This document shows positions 22,551-34,760 of a DNA stretch of 64,000 nt, piece by piece. The notes beneath the pieces are model-generated. The model saw nothing but the letters and a program-made list of their open reading frames with translations, was not told the origin of the DNA and did no database searches. The stretch comes from Taeniopygia guttata (Eukaryota > Chordata > Aves > Passeriformes > Estrildidae), in contig NC_133026.1 in NCBI RefSeq assembly GCF_048771995.1, positions 103,261,001-103,325,000 on the forward strand, read 5' to 3'. Every line of letters starts with the position of its first letter. Position 1 is the first letter of the stretch. A program made the position numbers and the translations under genes.

Positions 22551-25500
22551 GAATTTTTTTTGGAAAATAATTACATTAGCTCTTCTGAGAAGTGCTCTTT
22601 GTAAGAGGCTGGAGTTCAGAGATCTGGGCAAAGGCAGCCCATTTGAATTTCTTTGCTCAGAGAGTTGCTGTGTGTCAGCTGTGTTGTGGTAACTGCCACT
22701 GCATATGTGCTGTTGGACTATAGGAAGTGTAAGGTAAAATGTGTTAGCATGAACCTTCAGGAAAAAGGTTTAAGCTAAATAATTCTGTCTCCTTTTGATA
22801 AGCTAAAAGCAACCACATACCGTGTTACTGCAGCACCCTGGTAAGTGTCATAATTCAGCCAGGATCCTGAGGTGGAACTGCCCTGCTGAAGGAATGAAAC
22901 ACTGGTTCAGTAATATTTCTTCTTTGGTGCCGGTATTGTTTGCTTTCAAAACAGTGGATTAAATGAGGAAAGTTTCAGTTAGATTTAGTTATCCCGTTAG
23001 AAAGAGTGATTATGCAATTTTAGAAGTATTTTGGGACCTGAGTTCTTAGTTCTATCATCTCTGCACTCACTGAAGTGCAAAGTCGAGCTTTGTAAATGGT
23101 ATTTGTTTAACTGGGCAGTCAGCCCTGGCATAATCCCTAACCCTGACTCTGTCCAAGGAAGGCTTGGGCTGAATTTACTTTAAGGAATGAATACACACGA
23201 TGATATGTTTGCACTCTACGTCCGTCCTGTTTCTTCATTCATGCCAAGTGGGAAACTGAACAGTGTGTACAGCAGCTCCTGCCTGGCTGTCCCACATGGA
23301 AGGAGCAGCCCAGGGGCTGCTGAGTCATGTCAGCTCTCATCCTGGTGGGACAGAGTTTTGGGTCATGTTGCTGGAATGGATGGGTCCTTTACAACCAAAT
23401 TAAAAATACCTCTAACCTGCTAGTATTCTCCCTGTCCCTCATGTTTATTTGTATCTGCATGTGTTTGTTTACAGAAAGTTGTTTACATTGTGCTTAGTGC
23501 CATTTTGGATGGCTTGTGATCAAATTCACCCACAGGTCATTTGATAAAAATCAGTGATCCAGAGGTCTGGGTCAAACATACCTTTGTGTGGCACATCATT
23601 TTCTCCTTGATCTGTGACCTGGAGATCATACTGAAAACACTATGGTTTAGAAGAGCTAAAGTTGGGTGAAACTGATTTTGATATTTTCCAGAGGAAGAAT
23701 AAATTGTTTCAAGAGTTTATCTCCAACACGGCAGGAGAAAGGAAAATTAAGGTGGTTGTTAGAAACTTTTGTGTTTTCAGACCATCTTTGCCAGTTTCCT
23801 CTGCTCAAATTCAAACACTGTAGGATTCCAGTAAGTTTTATTTTTGCAGATTTCATTTCCACCACCACTCTGTCAAGAATTCAGTTTCACATATGTATCT
23901 TGGTGACTATTAAGAAACATGTTCCTTTTATAAAGTCACTACATATTTTTTTCAGTTTCAATTCAGACCATTGGGTCCCCCCACCAGTATGTAGGTATCT
24001 AGTCTTGCCCTTGCATTTAAAAACCCTTTTGGAAGGATTGCTGATTTCCCAAGTCACTATATTTGAGCTGGCTGTGCAATCAGGAGGGAACAGGAACAGC
24101 TGTGATTTCCAGTCTGAAAAAGACTGTTCAAGTCCTGTGTAACACTTAAGGTTGTAATCCTTCTCTCTCTGTCATCGTTCTCTTCTGGAGCTCTTTCCCT
24201 GTCACACTGTGGAAACTTTTCTTTATTTAAAAGATGTGATCTTTAAATGGGGAGAGTCATCGAGGAGGTAGTGCCAGTCATTAGCTAGAACAAGCATATG
24301 CTGCTTAGTCATGAAGTGACACACATCCCAGGGGAATGTTCCCGTTACTGGATTCCTGCATGCTCTGTGAGAGACCTCTTCCAGTCTCTTGTAACCAAAT
24401 ATTTATCAAGTCAGAGAGAGAGAATTACTTCCTCTCTCACTCAGCTGCATTGTCACCGAGTGTGGTTCATTTCTTTACTTTAATGGTTGTGTAGTTATTT
24501 ATATGAAAGTATATGAAGTTATTTAAACAGTTTACCTAATAGAGACTTACCCAACAGCCTGTGTTATACAGAATTACAGAGCCCTGGATTAAATTCCATT
24601 TTAAGGGCCTGAAACATGATCTTCCATGCTAGCTGTAAGTACTCTAACCACTAAACTAATACAAAACGCTAAGTGCTAAACATACAGGGAGAAAAATCTT
24701 GGTTTGGCTTTTATGAGCACTGTGTATATCTTAGGGATGTCTCAGAGCTGACCTACAGGGTCCAGTTATCCTGGGAATGTGCTAGAGGAGGAGCCTGGTT
24801 GAAGGTTTCTGCTTTGGGGCTTCAGGAGTTTGCTTCAGTCTGTGGCACACCTATGGAGTGATCCTAGGGTAAGTTTGAGGACATCAGATCATGAAAGTGT
24901 ACCTACGTGCCGTGTATAGACAGCAGCTTTTGCAGAAATCCATTGTGATTAGTCATCTAGTCTTTTTTCTATGTTTGTATGTCACCTTGGAGTTCTTGAT
25001 ACAGCAATGGATTAACTGTATGTGTCCCAGTACTGTCATTTTAGAATGAAAACCAGAAAAAAGTAAAATGGTCCTTGAAACAGTCATGGCAGTATCTCAG
25101 TTTCTCAGGGAATAAACAGATCTAAATAACCATTTGTAGATTTTTAGGTTCTTGTTCCTAAGAAAGATACACTTGTTCCTAGATGCTTCTTGAAAGTATG
25201 ACAAGAAAAGAACCTGAGTTCACTTCAACTATATATAATCACAGTAAGCTTGGTGGATGCCACCATACCCCTTCCTCTCCAAAAGGAAGGATTTAACAGT
25301 TGGCATGGGGGGATTTGCTTCCAGTAGGATTTTTTTTATAGACTTTGGAAGTCAGGAAGATGTAGAGGCTTTGCAGCATGGACAGAAGCTTAGTAAAGTA
25401 ATTGCTTTATTCAAGTCTTGGCAGGTAGTGGGAAGCTGAGCAACCTTTTTGGAGAAAACCACCAGGCAGTACGTGCTCGCTGCCCAGAGCAATATCAGCT

Positions 25501-26744
25501 GATGGATCCGAGGGCTGCACGGAGCCCTCCAGAGAAAAAGCAACTGCTACAATTCAGATTGCTAAGTAACCCCTGAAGAGTCAAAGCACAAACTGATGCC
25601 TCTGAAAGCTATGTTTCTGTAACTAAGGAACTGCCCAGCTCTGCAATAGTTTTATTGTCTGGGTATGTTTAAAATGCAGTGTAGCATGAAGGAAGAGGAA
25701 GAAGTTTTCAGGGTTATACCTTCATCTGTGCTACTAAGCCTAAAAATTAATTTAAAATCTAGTTCAATTTCATTCCAAGTTTTCATTTGCTCAGTTATTT
25801 GGGGTAAATGCAAAGTGGATTTAGTGGCATTGTTTTAGATGTGTTGAATTAAAACAGGATGTGGCCTAAACCACAGCAAGTACAACGTATTTTTCCACAA
25901 TTCTCTTTTCAGTGCTTATTTCAGTTTATGCTGACAAATATCGCATGCTTCTTCTACTTGTCTTTTTTCTAGAAATGTCTTAAAATAAGTATGGTTGAAG
26001 TTTAGGCCTGATTTAATGTTTTGAATTTGAGATCTTTTTAACTTGTCTTGGCAACCCCAGAGTAAAGTTACGACAGTTTTTGGGAGAGGTCTCTGTCACT
26101 GCCTCTGAGCAGGGACAGCTTTACAGAGGGTGGGCAGGAAGGTTGGGTATTGCTCAGGAAAATGTTTGGGAAAAGGGGCTGAAACTGTCTACCAACTAAC
26201 AGCAAACCTTTTACATGCAAGGTTACAAGCAGCGGTCCCCCCTAGCCAGGGCTTTCACTTCATTGGGCACACTGGGATCTCTTCCACAGAAGGAATGATC
26301 TTGTCAGTGGTTTCTCCCCTGTGAGAAGGGCAAAGCAACAGTGGCATCTCAATAGAGGAAATTTTCCTTACTTGCCAGAGGGAGAGAGGATAATGGCACC
26401 TGAACTGTTGACTCCATGTGAGTGTGATAGGTCTCACAGGCATATGGCTCTTCTCTACACACCTACCCTAGGTGATGGGCCTGGTGAGTGTGGAAGTTTT
26501 TACATTCCCTGGTGGGATGCTTTGCATGCAGTGATGTAGGAGGTTCTACTGGAGCCGCCAAAGCAACAAATTCAGCAGCACACCATCTGAGATGTGTCTC
26601 CACTTTTCACAGCACAGGTAGCTCCACCAGCAACCTCATCAGTAGTTTGTGAGATGAGTACAGTCCTGTGGCACTGCAACAGATTCAAGACCTCAGTTTT
26701 CTTGAGTTCCCTGCTCTATATACTCAGGTCTTCCCCAGTATTGC

Positions 26745-26756
26745 CCTTCAGGGGGC
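26745..26756 (+). promoter_or_regulatory. Weak CTCF-like motif
   Basis: CCTTCAGGGGGC fits the CTCF core CCASYAGRKGGC at 10 of 12 positions and is followed by AG. It is a weaker candidate than the one at 42,390. Confidence 0.25.
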
Positions 26757-26961
26757 AGGGTGAAGCTTGTGACCACTGTGCCTCATCTGGCTGTGGAAGG
26801 GAGCGCGGCTGAGGCAATGTGAGGACTATGCCAGCAGAGCCATGAGGCAATGCCAAAGGGGAGCCAAGCTCCACACAGAAGAAGACTTCTGATGTAGTGT
26901 ATCCTGATATTCTGGGTGCAGGGCTTTCTCAGATGAGAAAGTTGGAGATGTCCCACTGAAG

Positions 26962-27219
26962 ATATTGGACTAGATGACCTGAAGAGGTTTAGATTAGGTA
27001 TTAGAAAAACACATTTTGTGGCGAGAGTTGTAAAGCCCTGGAACAGCCTGCCTAAGCCTGCCTGGTGGAGTCACCATCCCTAGCGTGTGTAAAAAAAAAT
27101 GTGTGGTTGTTACATTTGAAGACTTTATCTAATGGTGAACATTATGATGGTACTAAGTTTATGGTTGGACTTGATGGTCTTAAAGGTCTTTTCCAAGCTT
27201 AACAATTCTATGATTCTAT
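26962..27219 (+). mobile_element. CR1 LINE 3' fragment
   Basis: A short 'TATTGGACTAGATGACCTGAAG' string resembling a CR1 tail leads into 'GGTTTAGATTAGGTATTAG'. Then come 'GAACAGCCTGCC', 'GTCACCATCCCTAG', 'TTGGACTTGATGGTCTTAAAGG' and the terminal 'ATTCTATGATTCTAT'. An A-rich insertion lies near 27,090-27,099. The leading piece may be a separate older tail, so the fragment could be composite. Confidence 0.9.
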
Positions 27220-27251
27220 CTTCAAAACTCCCAATCTTCCCAAATCATTCC

Positions 27252-27271
27252 ACGGTCCTATGATTCTATGA
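27252..27271 (+). mobile_element. Second CR1-type tail
   Basis: 'CGGTCCTATGATTCTATG' repeats the CR1 terminal motif about 50 bp after the previous tail. It is either a tiny older CR1 remnant or a tail extension. Confidence 0.5.
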
Positions 27272-30200
27272 AAGCGGCACTCAGAAAAGATTCCTGTTTA
27301 ATCAAGTATGTTTCCCAAGTACCAGGTTTGATATGGCTGTTTCAATTGTATGTTTAAAAAAAGCAAAAAACCAAAACAAATAAACAAACAAAACCCTTTT
27401 GGATTTATTAAAGAACCTTAATCTCTTTAGAAAGATAATAAGCTGCCCGCCACCAACAGGATTTTGATGGAAAACTTTTGAATAAACGTTGTAGAAGAAG
27501 TGTTTGCCTAGGTTCAGAATACTACTTTAGTAGAGTGGCAGTGTAATATATTCAACTTTTGCCCAGGAATGGTGAATGTATTAAAGATTACCTTGGTAAT
27601 CCAAGTTTTTGAACTAGATGTCTGTGGAAAGATAAAGCAAATTCTGTGTTCAGTACTTTGGTCTTTGCTGTACAATGAATCCAGCAACATTAACATTTAC
27701 TTTGTGCATTATTTTCTCTGCTTTGGAGGTACAAATATGTACTCATAGCTATAAGATCATGTTAATTTTATCAGGAGATCAAGTCTGCCAAATCATGCAA
27801 CTGGATTGTTGCCATGGTCGTGACTTGTAATGAAAGAAGAGCTTTTAGCTATGCCATGAAATAGGACTCCAGTGAGATTGGTCAGATGTATAATAGATGA
27901 GGCCTTGAACTGATGGGACTTAGTGAGTCAGAGTGATTTGATAAGTAACATGTTTTTCATGCTGCATGTATAAAAGAATGACTAAGAAACCCAACCCCCA
28001 GGGTGAGAATGAAAATAAAAAGGGAAAACTGCTCATATCCTGGCTAAATGGGAACAGGCCAAGTCCAGTATTTGGATCCCCATTTTGCCAGTGCTTTTTC
28101 TGAAGTTCAGAGACCTTCACCAGAATAAATGGTATTCTAGAGTTCTGTCCAGCCTGTTATCCACAACATCCATAGATTAAAGAACAGGAACTCTGACAGC
28201 AACAAAATACTTCCAGTCTGAGATATAAATAATTTTTAAACCAAAGGAAGACAAATATTTCTTCTTTAGACTCAGACCACAAATGGGACATCTCAAGTTT
28301 GTGAAATTGGAATTTAAAATGGAAATCTGCAAATAATTTTAGCTATATGGCTTTTGCTGCACACATTATAACACTGAGTACTTGCTGCAGTGCTAGTGCT
28401 GTGCAATAATTCCTTGGGAAATATATTTTCTTTCTTTGTTTGTATTTATTAGTCACTGTTAAAGAGCTCCTGCATTAAAGCGATAGTTGTAATGATGAAA
28501 GGAAAAGATGTTGGGCTGACATCTGAATAAACAGGAGGAGAGGATCCATAAGGATCAAGATTATTTTTGCCCATAATTGTTTTAATATGCAAGGCAAAAG
28601 TTTTTTTAATAAAGAGAAAGCAACTTCAGGAGTTGATTGAACTTGTAGTGAAATGTCATCTTAATATTTAGCTAAAGAGAAAAGCCTTATTTGAAGTTTG
28701 TGAGGGAAACAGCTTAAACAGCAAACTATTTTGCTGCTACTGTTCCACTCAGCCAAACTTTCAAAGTGTAATTAAAACCATATCCATCATATAGCATTTT
28801 TTCCCTCTTCTAGCCAAAAATATTTCAATGTATACTAAATGTTTTTCTTCCTAATCAGAATGAGTGATCCAAGCTCCAGAGGGCACCCAGCCAGAAACTT
28901 CTGAGCTTTAATTTTAGCTTCTATGTGGCTTCTTAACTTGTTTCCTTTCTTTGAAGGGCAGCAATAGCAGATTACATAACAAATTTTCTCTCAGGATGAT
29001 TGCTATTCTTTTTCAGAATATGGAAGGGAGCAGGGAGCCATCAGAGCCTACTGGGTCCAATATTGTCAGCCCTTCAGGAAGGAGGAGGAATTCTGTTGAA
29101 ACCCCACTGTGCTAGGTCCTCTGGGCACAGATGCTGACAGGCAGTTCCTGATCCAGATCTGGGTGCCACCTGAGAACTACTGTTTATGGACTTTGTTGTT
29201 TACTTTGGGAATAGCTGCTGTACGACCTTACTGGTGGCACTGGACTCTCTTCCTCTAAAAGCTAAAGCAGGATTACAAACAGTGCTAGCCAGCACCCAAG
29301 AGCCTGGTCTTAGTCGTGTCATGATGCTGTCACACAACCTTCCTCAATAAAACCTATACACAGGAAACTCTTTGGTGTACAAAATATTTGTCCTGCCTCT
29401 TTCAGGTCACAGTTTTACCTTTCAGTGTTCTTTATGACACATTTGTGTCCAAACAGTTAACATCTGAACTGAAATCTGTAGAGTCACTTCCAGCGTAAGA
29501 ATGAATCTGGCGTGAGTAATGATGACATACTGCTTAAAAAAATTCAAGAGGCAAAGTGAGAAAAAATTAAAAACAGGGGAGTGCCATCCCTGCCAGGGGA
29601 GTCTGTCACCTTCTCTCACCAGTTGCAGGAGTTGGTGGCTACTTCCCAAGCCAGCTGTCCTGGCCACAGCCCATGTGTGTTTATCTCGTCCCTCCCCTGG
29701 ACCTCTGCCTTGTGCAGCACTGCCAAACTATGAGCTCCATGAGCTGTTCCTCCCTTCCTCTTCTTATCTGCTGGCACCCTTCAGTTGATTATGCCTTCTT
29801 TCCCCACACACCTTTGCCTTTAGCTCTCCTTGCCTCCATCCTCTCTCCCAGGGGCAACACACAAGGATAGTACTCATTAGAGGGAAAAGAGGGAGCTTGA
29901 TCTATACACCTGTCTTCTAGTTAGAAAAAGCAGCAGGCCACAGAAGACAACAAAATTTTAACTTGAAGGTGTTGTTTTATTTTTTTCTGCATGTTTGTTG
30001 TATACACATCTGAATGGGTTGTGCCAGCCATATGGATAGCAGAACTTCTGATTTCCAGGAAGTTTCCTATTTTTTCTTTAAAATGGCTGTCAGAGTTCTG
30101 GGGTTACATTGCTAAAACCACAGAGGAGTGTAATAAATGTAAACTCTTGATTTCCACATGAAATACTAATAAGCTTTTCAATGAAGCAAAACAGAAGACC

Positions 30201-31351
30201 TTACCTGTGATGCAATCTGAATTTTCCTTTGCAGGTTTTTTTGCCTTTGTCTGATTACACTCCAATACAGTCAAATCTGTTCTTGCCCTTGCTGGGAATG
30301 GTTCTCTTGGTTGTCTCCCAAAACCACTCATGGGCTCAGCTACCTGGTGTTCCTATGTTCTGGATGGTTTTCCATTGTCTCACAATCAGAAAGTGGCTGG
30401 TCAGTGCCTTTCCAAACATACTGTTCCTATTTCAGCCAGGTTTTACCATCTGCTCAGTCCCTTGCTGCCATATAGCCCTTATGAACCTGAGCTGATTGGT
30501 ATCTCCTTTCAAGAGCACAAACTTTCTCCAAGGCTCAAGGTATTGCAGCATAAAGTAATTTGGGATCCTCAAGTAGAAAATATGAAGATAATAGCTTTCT
30601 TCATCTGTCACATATACTAATGCCACATTACTCTCTGCTGCTCTCAGCAGCCCACTAATTTCTCTCATTCACAGCTATCAGAAGATACTAATAATTCCAA
30701 CTCCCTTTCCAATACCAGTAACTTCTGTCTGCTACTCAGCTCCTCTTCCCCATTTGGCCTTTTCCCTGAGCCACATGCAAAGAATTTTGATGATTGTATT
30801 AAATTCTCTCCTTTTTTCAACCCCTCAACTTCTACTACTACTATTTTGCCTCCTTCTGACTCATCCCAGAAGACCCTTGTGCCTTCCTGTCACTTAAGAA
30901 CCCCTCCTATAACATTTGGTCTGGGCTGTCCATCATTGCTATTATTGGCCATTGCACAGAATTCTTCATCTTGCTCTGTAGTGGGAACCTCTCTGCACTC
31001 TCCTCTGATCAATTGCTCCTTTCATGTTGACAGTCCAACTACTTCCTGTTGATTTTCAAAAGCTGCCTTTTCAGCAAGCAAATCATGAAAGCACTTTTGT
31101 TTCATCTTTCTAGGGTTTTCACAAAATACAGTTGAAACTAATTTTAACTTTTAGTTAGTATTTCACAGTGGGTAATTAATAGCCTATTACTAATGCTTTC
31201 TTTTGATAGTTTTTTTGTGTTCTTGTACTTGTTATTGCCTTGTGTACTGATTATTGCTTATGTACTAGTTATGCAGCATCTTCCTTGTTAGTCCATAGTG
31301 ATTCCCTTTTACTACCGGAACCTCTTTTCCATGGCAGCCCAGAAATGTCTT
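27272..31351. other. Intergenic, no gene seen
   Basis: No supported gene. Between about 30.2 and 31.05 kb the plus strand is pyrimidine-rich with several overlapping short open frames; none resembles a known family. Confidence 0.55.
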
Positions 31352-31374
31352 ACCAGACTGTGATGGTTGGTCCT

Positions 31375-31758
31375 AATTCTTTCTCCTCTGCAGTCATGAA
31401 AAGAGACTCAGGGGTGACTTCATTGCCCTCTACAAGTGCCTGAAAGGAGGTTGTAGCTAGGTGGGGGTCAGCCTTTTCTCCAAAATAATAACAAAAAATA
31501 AGAGGGCATAGGCTCAAATTGCACCAAGGAAGGCTTAGATTGGATATTAGGAAAAAATTATTCACTGAAAGGGTAGTTAGGCATTGGAATAGGCTGCCCA
31601 AGGAAGTGGTGGAATCACCATCCCTGGAAGTGTTCAAAAATATGTGAGAACGGTATTTGGGGACATGGTTTATTTCTGAATATGACAGTGGCTGGGTTAG
31701 CAATTGGATTTGAGCATCTTTGAGGTCTCTTCCAACAGTGACAGTTCGATGATTCTAC
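31375..31758 (+). mobile_element. CR1 LINE 3' fragment
   Basis: CR1 3' landmarks occur in order: 'GACTTCATTGCCCTCTACAA', 'TGAAAGGAGGTTGTAG-AGGTGGGGGTCAG', 'CTTAGATTGGATATTAGGAAAA', 'AGGCATTGGAATAGGCTGCCCA', 'GTGGAATCACCATCCCTGGAAG', 'GGTCTCTTCCAAC' and 'CGATGATTCTAC'. Its 5' limit is uncertain by a few tens of bases. It extends further 5' than the copies at 12.3 and 27.0 kb. Confidence 0.92.
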
Positions 31759-33071
31759 AACAGCTTGCACCAAAAAGAATTTCAGCTGGGTATATTCTCA
31801 CTGTTTGGGCTGGATCAGGAGCTGTGAACAGATTGTCTTGTGCAGGTCTATGGGTTCACAGAGCTTAGATAGAAACCAGGTCTAGAAAGCCACAGGCTGA
31901 CATTGCTTAAACTGTCTTAGAAAGCTGAGCAGAGGCAGACTTGTGCAGAAGTGTGCCAGGGGAAGGGGAATGTTCTGACTTGCACAGCACCAAAACTGAA
32001 TTCAGAATGTATTGGGATGCAATAGATATAGAATGGGATGCCTGGTTCAGACAGCTGAAGGTGGATCTATCTGGAGTGCAAAATAGGCTCAGTTTACTGA
32101 TTCTAGATAATTTAAAAGAAGGAGAATTGCAGACAAGCAGGCTTGCTGCATAACTTATACACTGGAGAATGAACCACTGGATCAATGCTTTGCCACCAAT
32201 GGAACCACAAATGTAGAGCCAGAGCCAATTCACTTTCATGACTTGCCATACCCATGCTGTTTCTGCCAGGACCTGGGGTGGGACAGATGAATTCTCCCAT
32301 AGTACACTGTAAAAACATTGACAGAGAACATACACAGCCTACTGCAACATTACAAACCCTAAGTGTCACATCTGGAAAAAATGGTACAGGGTCAATGCAT
32401 GACTTCACTCACTCAGGCACTTGTAAATCCCTTTCCCACTGTCCTCTCATTCTCTCTTAGGGTAAGCTGATAAAATGGGAATGTATTGAAAGTGTCCCTC
32501 TCAAATTACTGCTGCACCAGAGTCATTCTGGCTGGGGAGTTGAGGGCAGGGAAAAACCATGCATGGAAATGCTGCATTACTTAAAGGTATGGAGTCCTGT
32601 GTGTTGGTATGCTTGGGCTGTGACATAAAAGCTCTCCTGAGAGGGACAAGACTTAGAAAAAAATGACAGTAATGGTTTCTGAAGGTGAGGTCAGGCAGCA
32701 GGCACATCTCCTATGTATCACCCTCTCTCCCCCAATTTTTTACAGTCATTTAGGCTTGACAAATGCTAATCCTCTAAATTGGGATTAAAGCATTGCTTCA
32801 AGTGCTTTGGCACTGAAGACCATTCTAGGAGTCTGAGGAGCTCATCCACAACTTTCCACGTGTCATAGGCCTAGGCTGTATCTGCTGTATAGGACTTTGG
32901 CCATCTTCCTGTTGGATGTTTAAGGACTGTTTGAAGAGGGAGCAGGTCAAGACAGAGAATGTGTAAGAGTTGTATTTAGCTGGAGTTTTACCAGGAATTG
33001 CAGGTCCAGATTTGCCTTGTGACTCTGCCCCAGTGGGAGAATTTTTGATGCAAATTTGCTTCCTCAGTTAT
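31759..33071. other. Intergenic, no gene seen
   Basis: Overlapping open frames on both strands (31,907-32,460) are short and without family resemblance. No RNA gene or repeat was recognised. Confidence 0.5.
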
Positions 33072-33832
33072 AAAATCATAGACTGGTCTAGGTTGGAAGA
33101 AACCTTAAAGATCATCTAGTTCCAACCTCCCTGCAAGGACACCATTCTCTAGACCAGATTCCTCAGAGCCTCATCCAACCCGAACACTTTCAAGGATGGG
33201 CCTTCTCTGATCAACATGTTCCAGTGTGTCACCACCCTCACAGTAAAGAATTTCTACCTAATATCTAAACCTACTCTCCCTTCAGTTTCAATCTGCTCCT
33301 CCTTGTCCTATCACTACATGCCCTTGTAAAAGACCCTGTTGCAGACCCCCTTTGGATACTGGAAGGTGCTGTAAGATCTCCCCAGAGCTTTCTCTTCTCC
33401 AGGCAGAATAGCACCAGCTCTATCAGCCTGTTCTCATAGGAGGTGTTCCAACCTTCACAGTCTTCCTCTGGACCTGCTCCAATAGGTCCATATGTTTCCT
33501 GTGCTGAGGACCCCGAGCTGGATGCAGCACTCCAGGTGTAGTCACACAAGAGCAGAATAAAGGAAGAGAATCACCTCCCTCGACCTGATGGCCATGCTGC
33601 TTTTGATGGAGCCCAGACAAAGTTGGCTTTCTGGGCTGCAAGGGCATGTCAGCCAACACCTCCAAGTCTTCCTGCTTAGGACTGCTCTCATTCTACTTGG
33701 TCCTCTGCCTGTATTTGTGCCTGGAATTGATCCAAGTGCAGGATCGATCTTGCATTTGGCCTTGTTGAACTTCATGAGGTTCATGTGGACCCACCTTTCA
33801 AGCCTGTCAAGGTCCCTTTAGATGGCATCCCA
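33072..33832 (-). mobile_element. CR1 LINE 3' region, about 760 bp
   Basis: Read on the minus strand this is the longest CR1 piece in the window. The plus strand shows the reversed landmarks: 'AATCATAGACTGGTCTAGG', 'TTGGAAGAAACCTTAAAGAT', 'AGTTCCAACC', 'TTTCTACCTAATATCTAAAC', 'CTCCTTGTCCTATCACTACA' and, toward the 5' end, 'GACCCACCTTTCAAGCCTGT' with 'CTTTAGATGGCATCCCAT'. It covers the CR1 3' UTR and the segment before it. Frames across it carry stops, so the reverse transcriptase reading frame is not intact here. Confidence 0.92.
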
Positions 33833-33959
33833 TCATAACATCTATTTGTACACCAGACCTCCACAAGTGAGAATAATGTATTCCTTGAAGCAGGATGTAT
33901 TTAAAATGCAATAATCTTCAATAACTCAGACCCTCCGTTAGGAACTGCTGTAATGACTA

Positions 33960-34760
33960 ATGAAGCATTATGAAGTTTCTATCTGCAGTTCACCACCACC
34001 GTAGGCCTCTCAAAGAGATTTGGTTGTTGTAATTTTGATGTGTGATGGTCTCAGTCTTGGTCAAAGTGAGGGCTGCAGACCAGATCCATCAGGTGGTGAG
34101 GACAATCCTGGGGAAATCCACAGAACACAGCATTGTGTATAAAACCATACAGTGTTGGGTTTATATTCCTGTTTAGATAATGCACCGGCACCTCTCCTGG
34201 GTGGGTAGCTTCACACAGGATGATATATTGATGTGGATCATGGGACACTTTATCAGTCCTTCACACTTTCTAAGACAGCACAGCTGCCCATCACACCAGG
34301 CAATTGGGTAAATTATGGCCTATTATGGCCCATCCACAGAGATGAACACCCTCAGGCCACACCTGAAATGTCCCCCGGGGGGGAGGAGGAGTCCAACAAC
34401 ATTATGGTTTATGCAAGGCAGGACAGCTTACCATGACAAGTGGCACCATCATCTCCACAGGATCCTTCTCCTATCTCACTCATAGCCAATCATTCACCCT
34501 CTGTCTTATCAGATCTGAGGTTAGCCAGTACACATACAAAAGCTCACCTCTTCCATTTCAACAAAGCACTCTGGCATCTCCATAACTGGGGGAAATGGTT
34601 TGAGTCAGTCTCCTCAAAGAGGTCAGTCTCTCAGCCTTACAATGAAGGAGCCCAAGTTCCCCAGAAATATTTGAGTTTCAGAGCCAGGCACATATGCTGT
34701 CTCTATCTTTTCCTTGTTCTCAAAGAATTCCACCCTCTCTTAAAAGTCCAGCTTCACCAG
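33960..34760. mobile_element. Possible diverged LTR-type repeat, unclassified
   Basis: The minus strand contains a TGTCATGGT string ending at 34,438 (a start shared, as I recall, with some avian LTRs), a TATAAACCC TATA-like string near 34,159-34,167, and a GACCATCACACA end near 34,039-34,050. I could not find matching target-site duplications, so element limits and identity are unproven. A repeat library search would decide. Confidence 0.25.

Larger units (their letters stand above)
16358..26961. other. Intergenic, no gene seen
   Basis: About 10.6 kb without recognisable genes. The longest open frames (23,666-24,142, 158 codons, and 21,254-21,661, 135 codons, both plus strand) have no family resemblance, biased composition or neighbouring splice structure, so they look like chance. 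Low-complexity features include a poly(A) run near 19,680-19,696 and a purine-rich block at 22,492-22,550. Confidence 0.6.

Noticed and set aside
22444..22692. Lys/Glu-rich 82-codon frame
   Set aside because: Its charged stretch is a translation of the purine-only tract at 22,492-22,550.
23666..24142. 158-codon plus-strand open frame, the longest in the gap
   Set aside because: No recognisable motif, and composition is like the surrounding non-coding DNA; treated as chance.
33271..33821. Overlapping open frames around 33.3-33.8 kb on both strands
   Set aside because: They lie inside a CR1 fragment and do not form an intact reverse transcriptase reading frame.
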